A stretch of DNA of 64,000 nt from Ptychodera flava (lineage: Eukaryota; Hemichordata; Enteropneusta; Ptychoderidae), in contig NC_091931.1 of NCBI RefSeq assembly GCF_041260155.1, positions 28,713,154 through 28,777,153 of the forward strand, written 5' to 3'. Below, piece by piece: positions 21,601-36,600 of the stretch (the stretch's first letter is position 1; each line of letters begins with the position of its first letter). Made by a program: the position numbers and the translations under genes. The notes beneath the pieces are model-generated. The model worked only from the letters and a program-made list of their open reading frames with translations, was not told the DNA's origin and did no database searches.

Positions 21601-24600
21601 ATTTATCTGAGAGAATGCCTGTCATTTAGAATTTCAAATGCAGGAAACTTTGAGTTGTTTTAGTTCACCGATCACGAATTTGCAGGGTTGCCTCTGATTA
21701 ATTCTTGCGTGCCAAAAAAATGGATAGCTAAAAGAAAGATTAACGCTTTCATATTCAAGATCCTTGCTTTCTTATTGGGCATACATATTTAGTATGAAAA
21801 AGCAAACCTAAAGACTGCTGACTGTATTTCAAATTATGGAGATGTAAGAAGGATATGCGAGTTCTTACCATGAGTGGCTACAATCCTAAACAAGACCTGT
21901 TCAATATCATAGAACCCTCTCTCATGACACACTGTTATTGCTTGATGCCAGTGACCCAATGCTGTAGAAATCTGTGATGTCATGATTGACAGCAAAGCTA
22001 GTGTCATGTCATAGGATACATGTGACAGTACCTAGAAAAAGTTGGAGATGAGATGATGTGCTGAGAAAGTAATATTAGCATGTCATGCAAAATACAGGGT
22101 TCATACACGCTACATTGATTAAAATTCCTGGATTTTCACAAGGCTTTTGAGGTTAAAATTACCAAGTATCATTTCTACTATGTATCATTTCTATATATTG
22201 TTTCACATATTGCTTTTTACAATATCATGACAAATCATTGCCATATTTCCAAAAATTGTGGGTGGTTCATCAATTTTCCAGGACTTTCTGGGCCAAATCT
22301 CATTTTCAAGGAATTTTAAAGGACTTTCCAGGGAACTTTATTATTAAAGGACTTTCCATGTGCATACGAACCCTGAAAATAGTTCATTGCTTGCACACAC
22401 TGCAGTGTTTCAGCCTGGACGCATCCTTGCGACAATGTCCCCAAATTGAACCCATTGTCCTGCACTCTTGCATACTGCGGGTCATCTCAGGCGCACTCAT
22501 GACTAGACTGTGTCGGGCGTAGTCTGCAAGTAATATCTGATACTGACAATGACCTTTGTTTTGCAAGATTATTTTTAGACTTATTTTTGTACTTTAGGGC
22601 TGTGATTAGAAGTGGCAGATCAGAAAAGAATTGTAAAAGTTTGGGAGTCCGAATATCTATCCCCGAGGCACATTCTATATACGCTAAACACAGATCGTTT
22701 TTGAGTACCACCTGTGTCTCATTCCTGGTATCCGAGATTCTTACCTCTCTCTGATTGAGCTGGCCTCCTTTCATCTGTTTAGTAACTGATAGTGTTCGGT
22801 AAAAATCACTGAAGTCTTCCTTTGTAATCTGATGATGATATACATGGCTCCAGATTTTCATAACATGGCTATAGAATGGTTCTTTGACTGTGTGCGCGGC
22901 CCACCAACAGTGCCCTTCTTCAGCCGCCATCGGTTGAAGATACTCTGATTAGCAAACGACAGATACAGACATGCTTTGTAATTCAGGCACAGAAAAAGCA
23001 CAATTTAACGAGCAGTGAATAGGGCTTCTAACTACTGATAACTTTTATATGTCTACATGGGTGAAGATTAGGCGGCACAAATCTTTCGATACGATATACA
23101 AGACTTTTCCTGAGGGGTACTTAGCTGTGTACTTCACCCCTAACCCAAATAACTCCCTAGAATAATATTGATGAATACAAAACTCTGTCTGTTTCTGTTT
23201 ATCATTACCCCTTATCCTGCCAAGTTCGTATGTCACCATCAGGTCAAGTTTGTTAAAATTAGTGAAACACAGTATGTACAATTTGGTGCATTTTAGCAAA
23301 AACTTGAAGGCCCCTGAAATCATAGATACATGTACTGTAAACATGATTTTTACAGACAAAGCTGCTAGATATATCAAGCCAATTGAGCGAAAATGAATAT
23401 GGTTTTGGCTCAATACTGCTTTCTATTGACTTAGCAGATAGAGAAGTGATACTGTCTGGCAGGAAAAGGGGTTACATATGACCTACATACTCTATATGTA
23501 TAGCTGCAACACTCTCTTATTCTTTTGAAAGTGCTACTGAACTAACTATTTTTTGTTTCAAATTTTCGAAAAAATTCAATCTTATAGTTCCTGTAGTAAA
23601 TTATCAAATATGAGTGAATGATGGATATTGGAAGAAATTAAATTTTGCCTGAAATGTACAGAACACGTTTCTATGCAAAACATGTATACAACATGTTACA
23701 AGCAACAGGTAGCAACCCTTGTCACTGTTACCTCTGACAGACTGGCTTAGTGAAGCCATCCATTCCGGAACAGCGGCATCATCAATCTGCCACTCTGCAA
23801 AGTGTGCATCCTGATAGTGACTGGAAGATACAGATTTTGTCTCCAGCAGTGTCTTCACCAACTCTTGGTGTACGATCAGCTGCAGCTGGTAAACCTGGAA
23901 AGTTGGAACCATACATCTTGAAGATTTTCTCCGCGTAAATGAGGCACAGACAAGTACGGTACATGGGCATGGGTAGTCATAGATATAGACATACAGTGAG
24001 ACACTGACACAGACACATGCAAACACAAATGTATACAACTAAGGTAGTGTGCGCCTCGAAAGTGAGGGACTTCAACTTTACTAAACCTTTCTTCCATGAA
24101 ACTTTCAACCATTTCTTACCAAAAGAATAATAAAAATTGAGGGTTACAGTGGAAATTTTGGTACTGTCTACAGGAACAAATTGGCGATATTTGAAAATTC
24201 AAAATGGCCACCACCACTGTGTTAACTCTCTGGAGAAAAATGAAAAACTAAGACTGTGAAAATTTTTCCAACTATGACAGCTTTAAAATTAACTCAAATA
24301 AGCAGTAGACCAGAAAACAATTTTAAAAATTTGAGAGTCCAAATATGTCCTTGAGGCACATTCAAAACTTACAATGACAACACAACACAGGTCATTCCTG
24401 TACCAGTTTCCATGTCTCATTTGTTGGTAAAATGATAGATTGTAGTGTCTACTGTCTATGGTAAAACTCATGTTCTCTATCTGCATATCTTGACAGTAAT
24501 GAGGCCACATTTTCAAAACGACAGCTTTGTAATTAAAAGCAAATTTCATATGTTTAATGCAATTGCATGGGCCAAGTCAAGGAAACTTGGAGACATTTTA

Positions 24601-27600
24601 AAAATTAACTCACCTATTCTACATGTAAAACTGTCATAAATTGAGGTAGGGGAGGGGGCACAACATCACAAGTTTATTTCAAAGTTTATTGCGTTACCAG
24701 TAGTAGTGAATTTCATTAACTGGCAACAGAAAGTCTACTGGGTACAGCTTGACACAAACACACTGACAACATATGTCATGTCATTTATCGATGATGAGGT
24801 GATAAACCATAGCACTATTATGGCCAATGTAATAATCTTTAAAGGCAATATTTCAACAGACAATTGTAACGTAAAGGAATGTAAAAGAAGCAACTTGCTC
24901 TTCTCAGTGGTTTACCTGGACATTCTTTTGAGCAGACAGGACGCTGTGTGCTGTCAGCCAATCAGCATTCTCCTGGCACTGATTGGCACACTGGAGGGCC
25001 AATGAGGTAGCCTGCTCCTGTTCATTTGTGTACAAGGCCACCTGGCACGCTGCCCTGAGAGCCGGGATGTCTCCCCTCCTGGACAGTAATCTGACAGCAT
25101 CGCAGGCTTGGTGAGCAGCCAAATAACTGACAAAACAATAAACAAATTGATAAATCAATAAATGCAGCAAAAATGGCAACTTTTCGGTGACAGTATTGGC
25201 GTACCAATTTTCATCTGAACAGAGACAAATTGAAAAAACTTCAGTTTATTCAAGGGAAAGAAACATATACCTATCAAACTTCCAGATGTTAATTCATGAG
25301 TGAAGCAGTTGTATCGTCCCAACTTGCATGTCAACAAAATCATTTTTCAGTGATGTAGGGGATGGCACATAAAATCATCGTACACACTAACCATTTGGCT
25401 GCGAATTCAAAATTTCCGTCATTTTCCAACTGGCTGGCCCATGTCTGGTACAGTTCTATCAGCACTGGATCACTGGGAGACAGTCTGACCTTGGCAAGGG
25501 CCACAGCTTCCCTGTTAAATCATGAAAATAATTCTTGTAGCAGTCATGCAAAAATCTCATGATGGAGCTATGATAGACACATACAATTACCAATGTGATG
25601 ATACTGAGAAAACAGACAAGAAAGAGCACCACTGCTCTCAACAACAAACAAGAGAACTGACAAGTTTTGTTGGAATCTTACAAAAATCTTATATTTAAGT
25701 TTAGAAAAGTGATAACTATGATCACATCACACAGTATTCCCCAACTACACGATAGAAATTTCAACTTCATGACACGAGACAGTGACACAACCAGACTTGA
25801 CATGATCTCCTAACCAGAAACAAACATTTTAAATAACCCATTCCACTCTGAACAGCAAAAGTAACTTCATTTCCAAGCTAGTTTTGACCAGCACTCACTC
25901 ACTTTATAAATTTGTGTTCTTTGAGTACTTCTATAGCGTCATAGACTTTGTGACAAGCCACCAAGTAAGACGAGGCTTTCAAATAGAGTTCCTGTGAACA
26001 GAGTTGTCTAGCATAGGCCTCTGCTGTCTGCAACCAAAGATCATGGCCACCTAAGATGATGGAAATGATGAAGAGTTTTTACCAATGAAGAGATTTTCAA
26101 GTGTACAACTTTTTGAAGACACGTTGAACACCAGCACAGAATTCCTTTTTTGAGTATTTTTGAAAAATGCTAATAATGACAATTAAATACACAGTTCTCT
26201 TTTAGCTGGCAAATCGGAGTTTCAGGTATAGAGATGTAACACCTTCATGAATAAACGCTATCATTGATTGTGGCTATACCTTAACATATCACAGATTCCC
26301 ACTTACCTAGAGGGGCCATTGAAACCAGCCATTCATTGAGCTGTCCCCGTTCCTTGGCAACCTGTATGGCCTTGCCAATGTTTCCTTTCCAAATTTCAAG
26401 CTGTAAGTAGTTTTCAAGGTTGCCTTGCTCCATGTGGTATGATCCTGTGTTCATGATATAGACAATGACATCAGCAAATTAACTCTTGTCAGTAAAGATG
26501 AAAAGTGTGCAGTCACTCTTTGATCATACAAGTCATCTTAGGAAATAATTTGCTGTGGTCTTCCAATTCTTCAAATCTACAAGTTCAAAGCAATAATGTC
26601 TAAAAGTGTTCAGTTAAGTGAACAAAACATTTCTTTGGTGAACTTCCGCCCCGTTTTTTTTTTCACAGAAATATTGGATTTCCATGAGTCCAAGACATCT
26701 GAGAAAGAATTTGTGGATAATTTTTGCCTGAAACTCACCTTCTTCATTGAACAAACGGAATGCTGCTTTCCTGTCAGCAAACAGACCCATATTACACTGA
26801 TCAGCAATGCCTGGCGTAAAACCAGCCACAGTGTCTTCAGCTAAATAAAAAATCAAATCCTCATTTGTAAAATATAATTCTAGTACACATACTTTACATA
26901 TAGATGTAAGTAAAAAAGCATATGGATTGTTGAATTCTTCCAGCCTTGGAAGGATATAATGACATCACTGCTGACCGAGAATGGCTGCGCTTGTCTCTCT
27001 TTAACACCTGGGGCTTTTTATCACCAGTGTGCATAATTTTGCAATTATGCAGATCATGATTACAATCCACACTACCTTCTCAGACACTTTGGGTGTCGTC
27101 TTTCTGACTATGCTATCCTGGTTATTACAAATGCGCTGTGTCCAGGGAAACGCAATCGTTATCTATTCCTGCACTTTTCTTGCACATTTTTTTTGGCTGG
27201 CGCAATCATACATACTGTGCAATCTAGATATGACCATGTAGATAGTGTTCCTCGCCTCTGTTGATGATATCCTAAACTTAAATTCCAATTTGTGAGGATC
27301 AGGTGAGTACTACATGTATTACAGGCAATACCAGTCAATTCATAAGGTCAAGGCCTTTTAAGTAAAATCCCTTGCCTTCAACTAACACAAACTATATACA
27401 TGCAAAATGTAGGTCGGAAGTAAACAGCGTAACTACAGAACCCATTCCTGTTCAGAGAACTGGACAACAGTGATCTTAACCTTGGCCTGACTGATTTCAA
27501 ACAAAGTGTACTCACTGTAAAGAGACTGTGCTAACATCTTACAATCTTCCTGCATGAAGTTTCTGCCTCTGTTATCCAAGAAACTAGACTTTGGCAGAAG

Positions 27601-30600
27601 CGACTTCTGTCTCCTTTTTCTCTTCTCAAAGGCTGCTGTAATTCGACAGTGTATATCTCATAACATTAGTTTCCTAGTTGATGTACTGTACCTTTGACAG
27701 ATGCATAATCAACAAAACCCGCCTGAAAAATTGTCAGATGTAATCACTGTTGTTACATCTGCAACCATGACTACCAGAGACTATACTTGGTAACATGCTG
27801 TAAGGAATTGAATTGTTTTCCTCGAATATTTGCATTATTGCAAATTTCTCAGCCCCGGAAAATGTCAAAACATCAAACTTGTTATGCTAATATATGCTGC
27901 AAAGTTCAAAAACTTTCTATTGACATCGGATGTATTTCTTTTGACCAGAGATACATTTAACATTTTTAAAGTAGGCTATAATGATACAAGTGCCAATTAT
28001 CATTTCAAGGTATCAGCCATAACTTCTCTTGATGCTGAATGTTCTATTAAAGGTATACTGTCACCTGTTCCAATTTTGCCACATTACCATGGAAAGAGAA
28101 AATCTAACAAATCACAGATTTTAAGCAGGCAGCCGCTTTTTAAAAACGGTGCCTTCACATTGGCATTTTGAATACAAAGGACCGCCTCTTGACCATATAT
28201 GGGCATATTTAGATTACAGGTGACTGTATACCTTAACGCTAATGTTTCCTGTCACCTTAACGTAGTATGCAGCTCAAAATCCAAAGACTGAAACTTTGAT
28301 TCAAACTTTCCTCCATGAAACTTTAAACCATTCTCCTTCACAATCATAAATAAAAATTGAGTGTCACCTTGCTAATTTTAGTAACATAGAAACAAAAGGC
28401 CTTAAATTTATCAACACCTAAAATTCAAAATGGCTGCAATCCCTGTGCAAACTACACAACAAAATTAAATTTTTCAATTCTCACAAAAAATAAGCTGACA
28501 GAAACTTTAGTAACTCCGTGAGCTTCAGCTCAGACAAGTATTGTTTCAGTTTGAGAGTCTGAATATCTATCCCGATGTGCATTCTATAAACTGAACAAAC
28601 TGAATTAGAATCTTTATAAAGTAAGTGATCAGGAAGCAACCATGACCTTGTACTTCAAGACATCAGGACATACCTCTTTTTGCCCCTGACCCAGTGGAGC
28701 CTGTTTCCATAGCAACATCCACTGTCTTTCTCTCCTTCTCATCTTGCACTTCTTTCAGATCTATCTGTACATCATCCAGTAACTGACTAGTGATCAAGTG
28801 ACTTTTATCCTGGGGCATGTTCTCTGTTACAGGAATATCAATCTTTTCATTGTCTTGAACTTTGACCTCATGGACATTTGTTTGGGTGCTTTTCAACTCC
28901 TCAATTTTCTGTTCCACCAACTCTTCCAGAATTTTCAGTTCATCATTTGATGGCGTCACTGATTGAGGGACGGCAGGGCTTACGCTTTTCTTCACTTCAT
29001 GTGAATCTTTTGTTTCATTCTTCTGCTTGCTTTTGTTTTTACTTCTTGATTTGCCGCCTTTCTGTAAGAACAGCTGCGTTGTCCTCCTGCCTGGCATTAC
29101 ATGAAAAACAGACTAAAAGTGAGACTTTGCTTCACCATTTAAAACAACGTGTCTAAAAGATTTACAGTAGTGGGACAGGATGCTAAATTGGGTTTTGATT
29201 TTTATGGTAGAAAAGATGTAATAAGGTTTCAAGTGAAGGAACATAACACTAAGTGGGGCTTGATTCATTATGCAGAATAAGTACTGGCTCCAGATGAAGG
29301 CCTTCAGCATACATGAAGAGGTTTATCCAGTAGATGTCTTCTCCACAAAGACTCAAAGTGAGTCAATAGAATTGCATGGACCACAGTACAAACAAAACCA
29401 CATGCACAAATGCATGCAGAAATACCTGTATTTCCATGCGCCTTTGTACACATTAATTTGTAAATGTACCACCATTACATGATCTCTTGGGTGTACTGAG
29501 TCAGTAGAACACATTGTGTCCTTTAATTCTGGAGTAGAACAATTGACGTAGAAACCTAGTACAAATATCATTCTTTGTACAATGCTACATCACATTTTTT
29601 TCACATTTACAGGCAGGCCATAATTAACTGTGGACCTTAGTGGTGATAGGTATCAGAGGTTCTGTGACTCACTTTTGGGTGGTTTTGTGTGCTCCTGCTG
29701 TGACACTCTCCATCTTTGCACTGTGAAGTCCTCCCCACCTGTGTAGATTGTCTCATGGCTGGTACCACTCCACACCACACTGAACAATCTACCGTGGTGT
29801 CCACGATAGTTTGAAATTGGCTCTCCCTTGCTGACGTCCCATACCTATAAACAGATTATCTCTCCATAAGCATCATACAAAACAGAATCTACAAATCAGT
29901 GTGTCGCTACAGTGTTGTTGGGTACCTGTTTCCTGAAAATGGGTTTTGGGAAAGAAGATGATACCCATGTACATTATCAGACACTCATCAATCAGTCAAT
30001 GGAAAGACATTACATCTACTGTGATAGGATAATGATGCAATGTAAATGTTAATTATAATCGAATAGCAAATGATAGGTTCTGTAAAGGAGTAAACTGTTA
30101 AAATTTAATAGCCGAAGTTTAACAAACGGTAACTTAAGACAAAATTCTTGACAGAAATAAAGCCATTCTGGTCGACTCTTCAGAAGAAGTTTGTTATCAA
30201 AATGAATCAAGATCTACAATCATGATGTAAAGTGCATTACAGAAGATACTTTAGCAAATACAATAATACAATCCATTGATTAGCAAACAATATCAACAAT
30301 ACACACGCAGTGTGTTTAATACTGATATTCTTTGATATTATTGCTTCGATAAATTCAGATAGATAAAAGAAGAGGCAAAGGCATTCCATGAATCCTATAA
30401 CATTCTTATGAGAAACATTTTAAAGCACAATATAAATATGTAAATTTTCATAGCTTGAAAGTGATGTTTCAAATGTCTCAAGGAGAAGATTAACTTTTAA
30501 AGAGGCTACAGACTTTAAATCTTTAGGTTAATCCAGGACTATGATGCTTTAAAATTTGTCACTAACCTGTGCTGTACCATCATATGAAACTGACACCAGT

Positions 30601-33600
30601 TTCTGGTCACCATGGGGACTCCATGACAACCCAGTCACTCTCTGGGTATGCCCATTCAGGGTGCAATAGCTGCTTGTGATTGGTGTCCTTACTGGTGACC
30701 TGGAAACTGAATAATGTGTTCTCTGTTACATTTATGCAGAATGAAAATGTCAAGAACCCACATGCACATCATTTAGACCTAAGGTAGATTGTGCTTCAGC
30801 GGCAGATATTCAAAATCTCAAACTTTGAATACTGCTCGGGTCTGCCACTTGTGGAGGCTCATTTTAAAGCTCTTGGTGTAAGAAAAAGGTTCACTGTCTG
30901 AGTTTTTCTGAAACTGAAAATTTTACTTTCCCCATAGAGTTAACATAGGGTGGCAGCCATTTTGAATATAAAGTATAGGTAAATATTAAGTTATTTTTTC
31001 TCTAGTACCAAACTTGGTACAGTGACCCATGATTTTATTCTTGATTCTTGGTAAGAGAACGGTCGAAAGTTTCATTGATGAAAGTCTGAGCAAACATTTA
31101 AGTCTTACACTTACAAGGCGCATATTCCCTTAATGACTAGCATTGAGCTAAATTTGCAAAGTAATACCTTTGTGGATCTGAAGACTAATTCGCTGAGAGA
31201 AAATCAGTCTATGGCTAAGACAACAAAGTCTACAGCACACAAGGGGCTGTGAGAAAGTCTTGGAGATCAAATACTTACCAAAAATATCAGTGAGATCATA
31301 GATATGAATGGGTGGATCATTTGAACCGACTGCCAGCCAATTCCTGCGATTTGATTGGTCATGATCGCTGGAGACACTTGTTTGGTGTTTCTGTGATTGG
31401 TTGGAGACTTTGACATTTGTCCAGTCAGGGTACCACCTTACACAGTTGATAATCTTGTAATGAACATGGATGGAACACAGCAGCAACAGATTTGGTGCCA
31501 GAAAAATCTCCACTGAACTGTAAATTGAAAGCAAATCCAGAAGTTGACACACAATTCAATATCTTTATGTAAGAGCATCAAAAAGATTGACCACTTCATG
31601 ATGATAGTGTCCACGATTGCAAAACTCATCATGCAGTTAAAGGAATACAGTCACCTGTAATCTAAATATGCCCATATATGGTCAAAGGGGCATTCCTTGG
31701 TATTCAAAATGCCCATGTGAGGGCGCTGTTCTTAAAAAGCTGCCACCCCTTAAAATCTGTGATTGGTCAGATTTTCTCTTCCAAGGTAACTGTGGCAAAA
31801 TTGAACAGGTGACAGTATACCTTTAACTGCACGATGACATAGACTAGTGACAGACTGGTCAAACACGTTACATTCAGAAGTAGTCTTTTGCACTGTTGAA
31901 TATTCCCTGGTAGGGACTTGAGTTGAAACAATCAAAATGACTGAAACTTGCTAGGTAAATGAACAAGAATGTAATGTTGGAGTAAAACCATACCCATCAT
32001 CATTGCCAATGGCCAAAACTGACTCATCTGGTTTCCATGCCAACTCTGTCCTCTGAGGTATTTTGTGCTGTTAAAAAGAGGAGGAGGAGAGAAGAAAGCT
32101 CATTAGTTTTTTCCCTTACAAAGTATGAATATAACTTAATTGAGAAAATATGCTACAGGTTTCCAGCATATAAAGTGCCCTCAATTTCTCTAGTCAGACA
32201 AATACATGTACTTGGTAACAAATCTTTTTTGGGAAGGACAATTACTTATGTCACTAAAGGGGCTGGTAAATTTTTGCTCTTTCGTTTTATCCTTGTTAAA
32301 AGAAAATCCATTCATTCATGAGTATTTCATTTAATAGTAGTATTGTGGTGACATTTGACGTTGGAAATCAAAATTCTCTCCTGTCTTTTGTGGAAAGCAA
32401 CTTGCCACACTTGCTTGCCACATGCTGAGAAATTCTTTGGAGCAATATCTATATTTTTAAAGTTTTATTCCATTTTCTAATGACTTTAAGGGTACAACAA
32501 GGGGGTTTGCACTTTCCTGTGGGTACAATAAAGAGGGTTTGTGATAGTTTTCTGAGAGAAAGTTATGGTAGATACTGATTCCCATATGGAATCCAAATAG
32601 TTTTGAAGACATTGGTTGTCCCAGACAGCAAACTCTTGGAAAATCTTTTTGTACAACCTTCACATCAATGAAAAATGCATTGAAACCAGCGAAAACACTG
32701 CAATCAGTCGATATGTCTACTCTTTGAACTGAAAAGCTCAAAATTCTGCATACCCTGTAATTTTTATCAGCCATGATAATGAACTTCACGCGGCTCTTCT
32801 GACATAGCATTGTCAAAATATCCCGACCAATATCAGTGTCATTGTTTTCATTCTTTTTGGTTGAAAAGGGTTTTTTAAGCTGAGAAATCTCTACTCACTC
32901 TGATGTCATTGGTTTTCTTTATCAAGTTATTAATATCTTCAGCGTCGTCATAAATTCTGTACGGATTGTGTTGAAGAACGATACCATCACCACCACAACT
33001 GTACACGTTCTGATTCACACCTCCACTTTTGCCTCCTATGATAGACATTCATGCAAGAACCAACAAGGCAGTTATTGTAGAGTCCCAATTTCACCAAGTG
33101 TTGGATGATTTGGAAAGGTTAATAAACAACATCATAGCAAACTTTGCATATGTTTGCAATCAAATTTTTTTCATGTAACCTAACTCACATCTATAGTACA
33201 TGACACATAAATACATCAATGACTACGGTAATGGGTGCATGAGCTGTATTTGGTGTGAATGGACATCAACACAGATAAGTACACAGACAGACATAGGTAT
33301 AGTATGAGGCTAGACACTGTATGTTCCTGTTGCCATGTACTGTAGCTTGTACTACCGGTATATAGGAAATGCACAAATCATTTTTCACATGAATAATGCC
33401 CCCGTGAAAAAAAGAGGTAATCAGCTGGTGGCTACTCATGAAACTGACAGATTACACTCACTGTGCTATGTATGTTAAGATACACAGTATCTGTGACGTA
33501 CCAGTGCCAGGACAAGGTGGACCCCATCCAACGCTGTATACAGTCTTCTTGTGGTACGAACTTGATATGTTCGGAGGCCTGCGCATTAGATCAAAGAATT

Positions 33601-36600
33601 GCACTTTGTTTCTCAATATGTTCAGAAAAGCAGATGACGCAATGAAGGCCTGGTGGCTTCACTGGCAATGTGAAACTCAAAGGCAAAGACTACCAATACG
33701 ACAGAAACGCCCTCTATACACTTTTTTCTTGTGACCATGTGACATAGTTGGATCATTTTGTTTTCTTTTGCTTATCTGCGTGACCAGGTGATGATAACTA
33801 ATGTATTTTTGCCGTTTGTTTGCGTGACCAGGTGTTGTGAATAAATTATTTCTTTTGCCGTATATAAACCTTTACACGTGCCACGTGTGGAGGGTCGTCG
33901 GATATCCACGTCCACGGAGCGGAGCCTCTCAGTTTTGAAGACAGAGCCCGGTTTTGACTGGCTTTTGTCTGAGTCGACTTGCTGGTGCTGAAAACTATGA
34001 CTGCGGTCTGGAAATAACTTTGTGTAGCTGTAGACGTCTAAAGAAGTTCTAGTAACTTGCCTGTTGTGAGTACATTCCTGTAATTAAGAAACGTCTTAGT
34101 GGTAAGAGTTTCTTGTTGCGACTTCCACGTGGATTATTGTCTGAACTTGTGCGTCAAGCTGCTGAATATTGTCTGAACTTGTGTGTCCAGCTCTGTGGCT
34201 GTTTCCCGTGGACTGACGCGTTGCGGAACGGAGTGGGTTCTGAGAACCAGCGTGACTACAGTGAGGAGAGAGCTCTCGTCGTCGGGTCTGTGAACATTCT
34301 GTTAATTTCTAAAGTTTTAAACAAGTTTTTTTGTTCATACCTGGTCACGCTCGTAGTACAAATAATTTCAATATTGTAAATAGTTGTTTCTTTTGCTGTC
34401 ATTGCGAGACACTCTGTGATTAAATAAGGATAAGATATTTTTAACCATATTATTGTGTATAGTTTCCTTTGTTTTGACCATCTTTTGTTGCAGCCAGCGG
34501 GTCTGTTTGGAGTCGTTTTCACTTGTTAAAAAAGCATTAGACGACCACATTCATTTTTTGCCTTGTCGACTGCTCGTGGTCGTAACAGTACCAATACCAA
34601 ATGTACATGAATATTTTTTCAGTATGATGACTTTACCGATGAAGTATACTTCAAGAAGACATTCAAGCAATGCAATACTATTTTAAGAATCTGTTTGATA
34701 CGTGTATGTCTCTACCAAAATAGCTGGTTTTAACTCTATGAATGCATCAGCAGTATCTGAGAAGATGTAAACAAACAGACATGGGCACTAGCTGAGATCA
34801 TACACTCACTACACACATGTACCACTTCCCTTCTTACCTGATATCTTTGATATGAATCTTCATGGATTGCAATTCAACAATCACTTAAAATTTCAGCATC
34901 ATTATATCACAGGTACAGAAATTTTCTTTCATCATTTATTCATTCTTGGAAGTTGTGAAATAGTGATACGGACAATGCTTGTAATGTTTAATGAACTCAA
35001 AAGCACAGTGACAAAAAACAGAAAGTCTTACTTCTGGGCAAACACGTCGTATATACCAACTCTTCCATCATCAGTACCATATGCCAGGTGTCCCTCTTTG
35101 AGTGGGTGCCAGCAAAGCTGTATATAGGATATAAATAAAAGAACAGAAAAAACTCACATTACACAAATTGTTAATCCTAGTTGTTATTACTTCTTTTTGG
35201 TGGTCTGTGAAAAATCTACACAACCGTACATAGAGTTTCCTTGGTTGCAGCTGTTGGACACACTACTGATATGGTTTGGAACTTCAAACCCCCCCCCCCC
35301 CACCTCCCTGTGTAGCTGTGCAACTTGGCCGCAGAAAACAATTTGACTCGGTAAAACCATAGACCCTCGAGAAAAACGAGGGTCTATGGTAAAACCATTG
35401 TGGCTAAATGGGTTAACATGCATTGCCCATGTTCCTTCCTAATCAAAACATACACACCTGTTGATTAGTATTGTACAGAACTTTGTAATTTGTAATTTTT
35501 GTAATTTTATTACTTCAAGTCAATGCATCCATAAATGGATTTTCATGCATTGAATAAAATACATTGACATATACAGAATAAAAATAAATAAATAAATAAA
35601 TAACTCATTAAAACACCAGTAGTTAAAAGTTATAAAACTACACATCAAAAGATAAGCATAAAAAGTTGGTGAGCACCGTATATTCAATTAAAACAAGCAG
35701 GAAGTTGACATGCAGATCGGTCAAGAAATGGCTCAGAAAAGAATAGACAGGCACAGTAAAGTAGTTTAAATTATAGTATTGGCAATGGTGGATGAACGAT
35801 ATTTGAATGAGCGACTGTGGGCTTTGGAAACATGATATTTACTTCTGGTGTTATACTGGTGAATTGTTGAATTTTTTGTGAGAAGGTCAGACAAGTAGAC
35901 AGGAACTTTTTTGTTGATACATTTGTGAACTAGATTTTTTAAGTGTTGGTCGTGCCTTTCCTGGATAGTTGGCCATTTAAGTGAATTCTGTAAGATGTAA
36001 CATGGTCTGACTTTTGAGTCTGACCGAGTCAGACATTTTGTTACCATCAAGGATTTTCTGAACTGTGTCTGAGGTGAACGTGTACACAAAATACTGCACT
36101 TTGTAGCAATGATTTCCATGAAACTGACTCTAGACACTTTGTGTCATAGAAAAGAGCAATTACTGTAATAATAGCAAGTAATTTTTCTTTCAGGGGTAAT
36201 TAATTTCAAAGACAGAAAATACTCATATTTTAAAAACAAAATTCCTCAAGACTGTGGCTGGGTTTTGTTTTTGTTTTCCTTGGCCGATGAAAGTTAATAA
36301 CTAACACTTTCTCCCTCCCAATTCTTGAAACTTTATAGCATAGTGGTATCCAAAGCATATTAATAGGAGTTGCCTATGTAAGCAAATCAAATTATGATGA
36401 CTCAATGTCAGGGGCAAATATTTGTATATTGCACATTGTAGTTTCTGTACTCTTGTTCAGTGAACTCACTGCAGTGACTTTAGACCTGGTACCCTGCCAC
36501 AGCACGGTGACATCGTATGCGTTGACGGGAGATGACGTGTTCCAGATACGGATCATGTTGTCGCCGATGCCGACAGCCAGCCTGCCGGCATCAATGGGTG

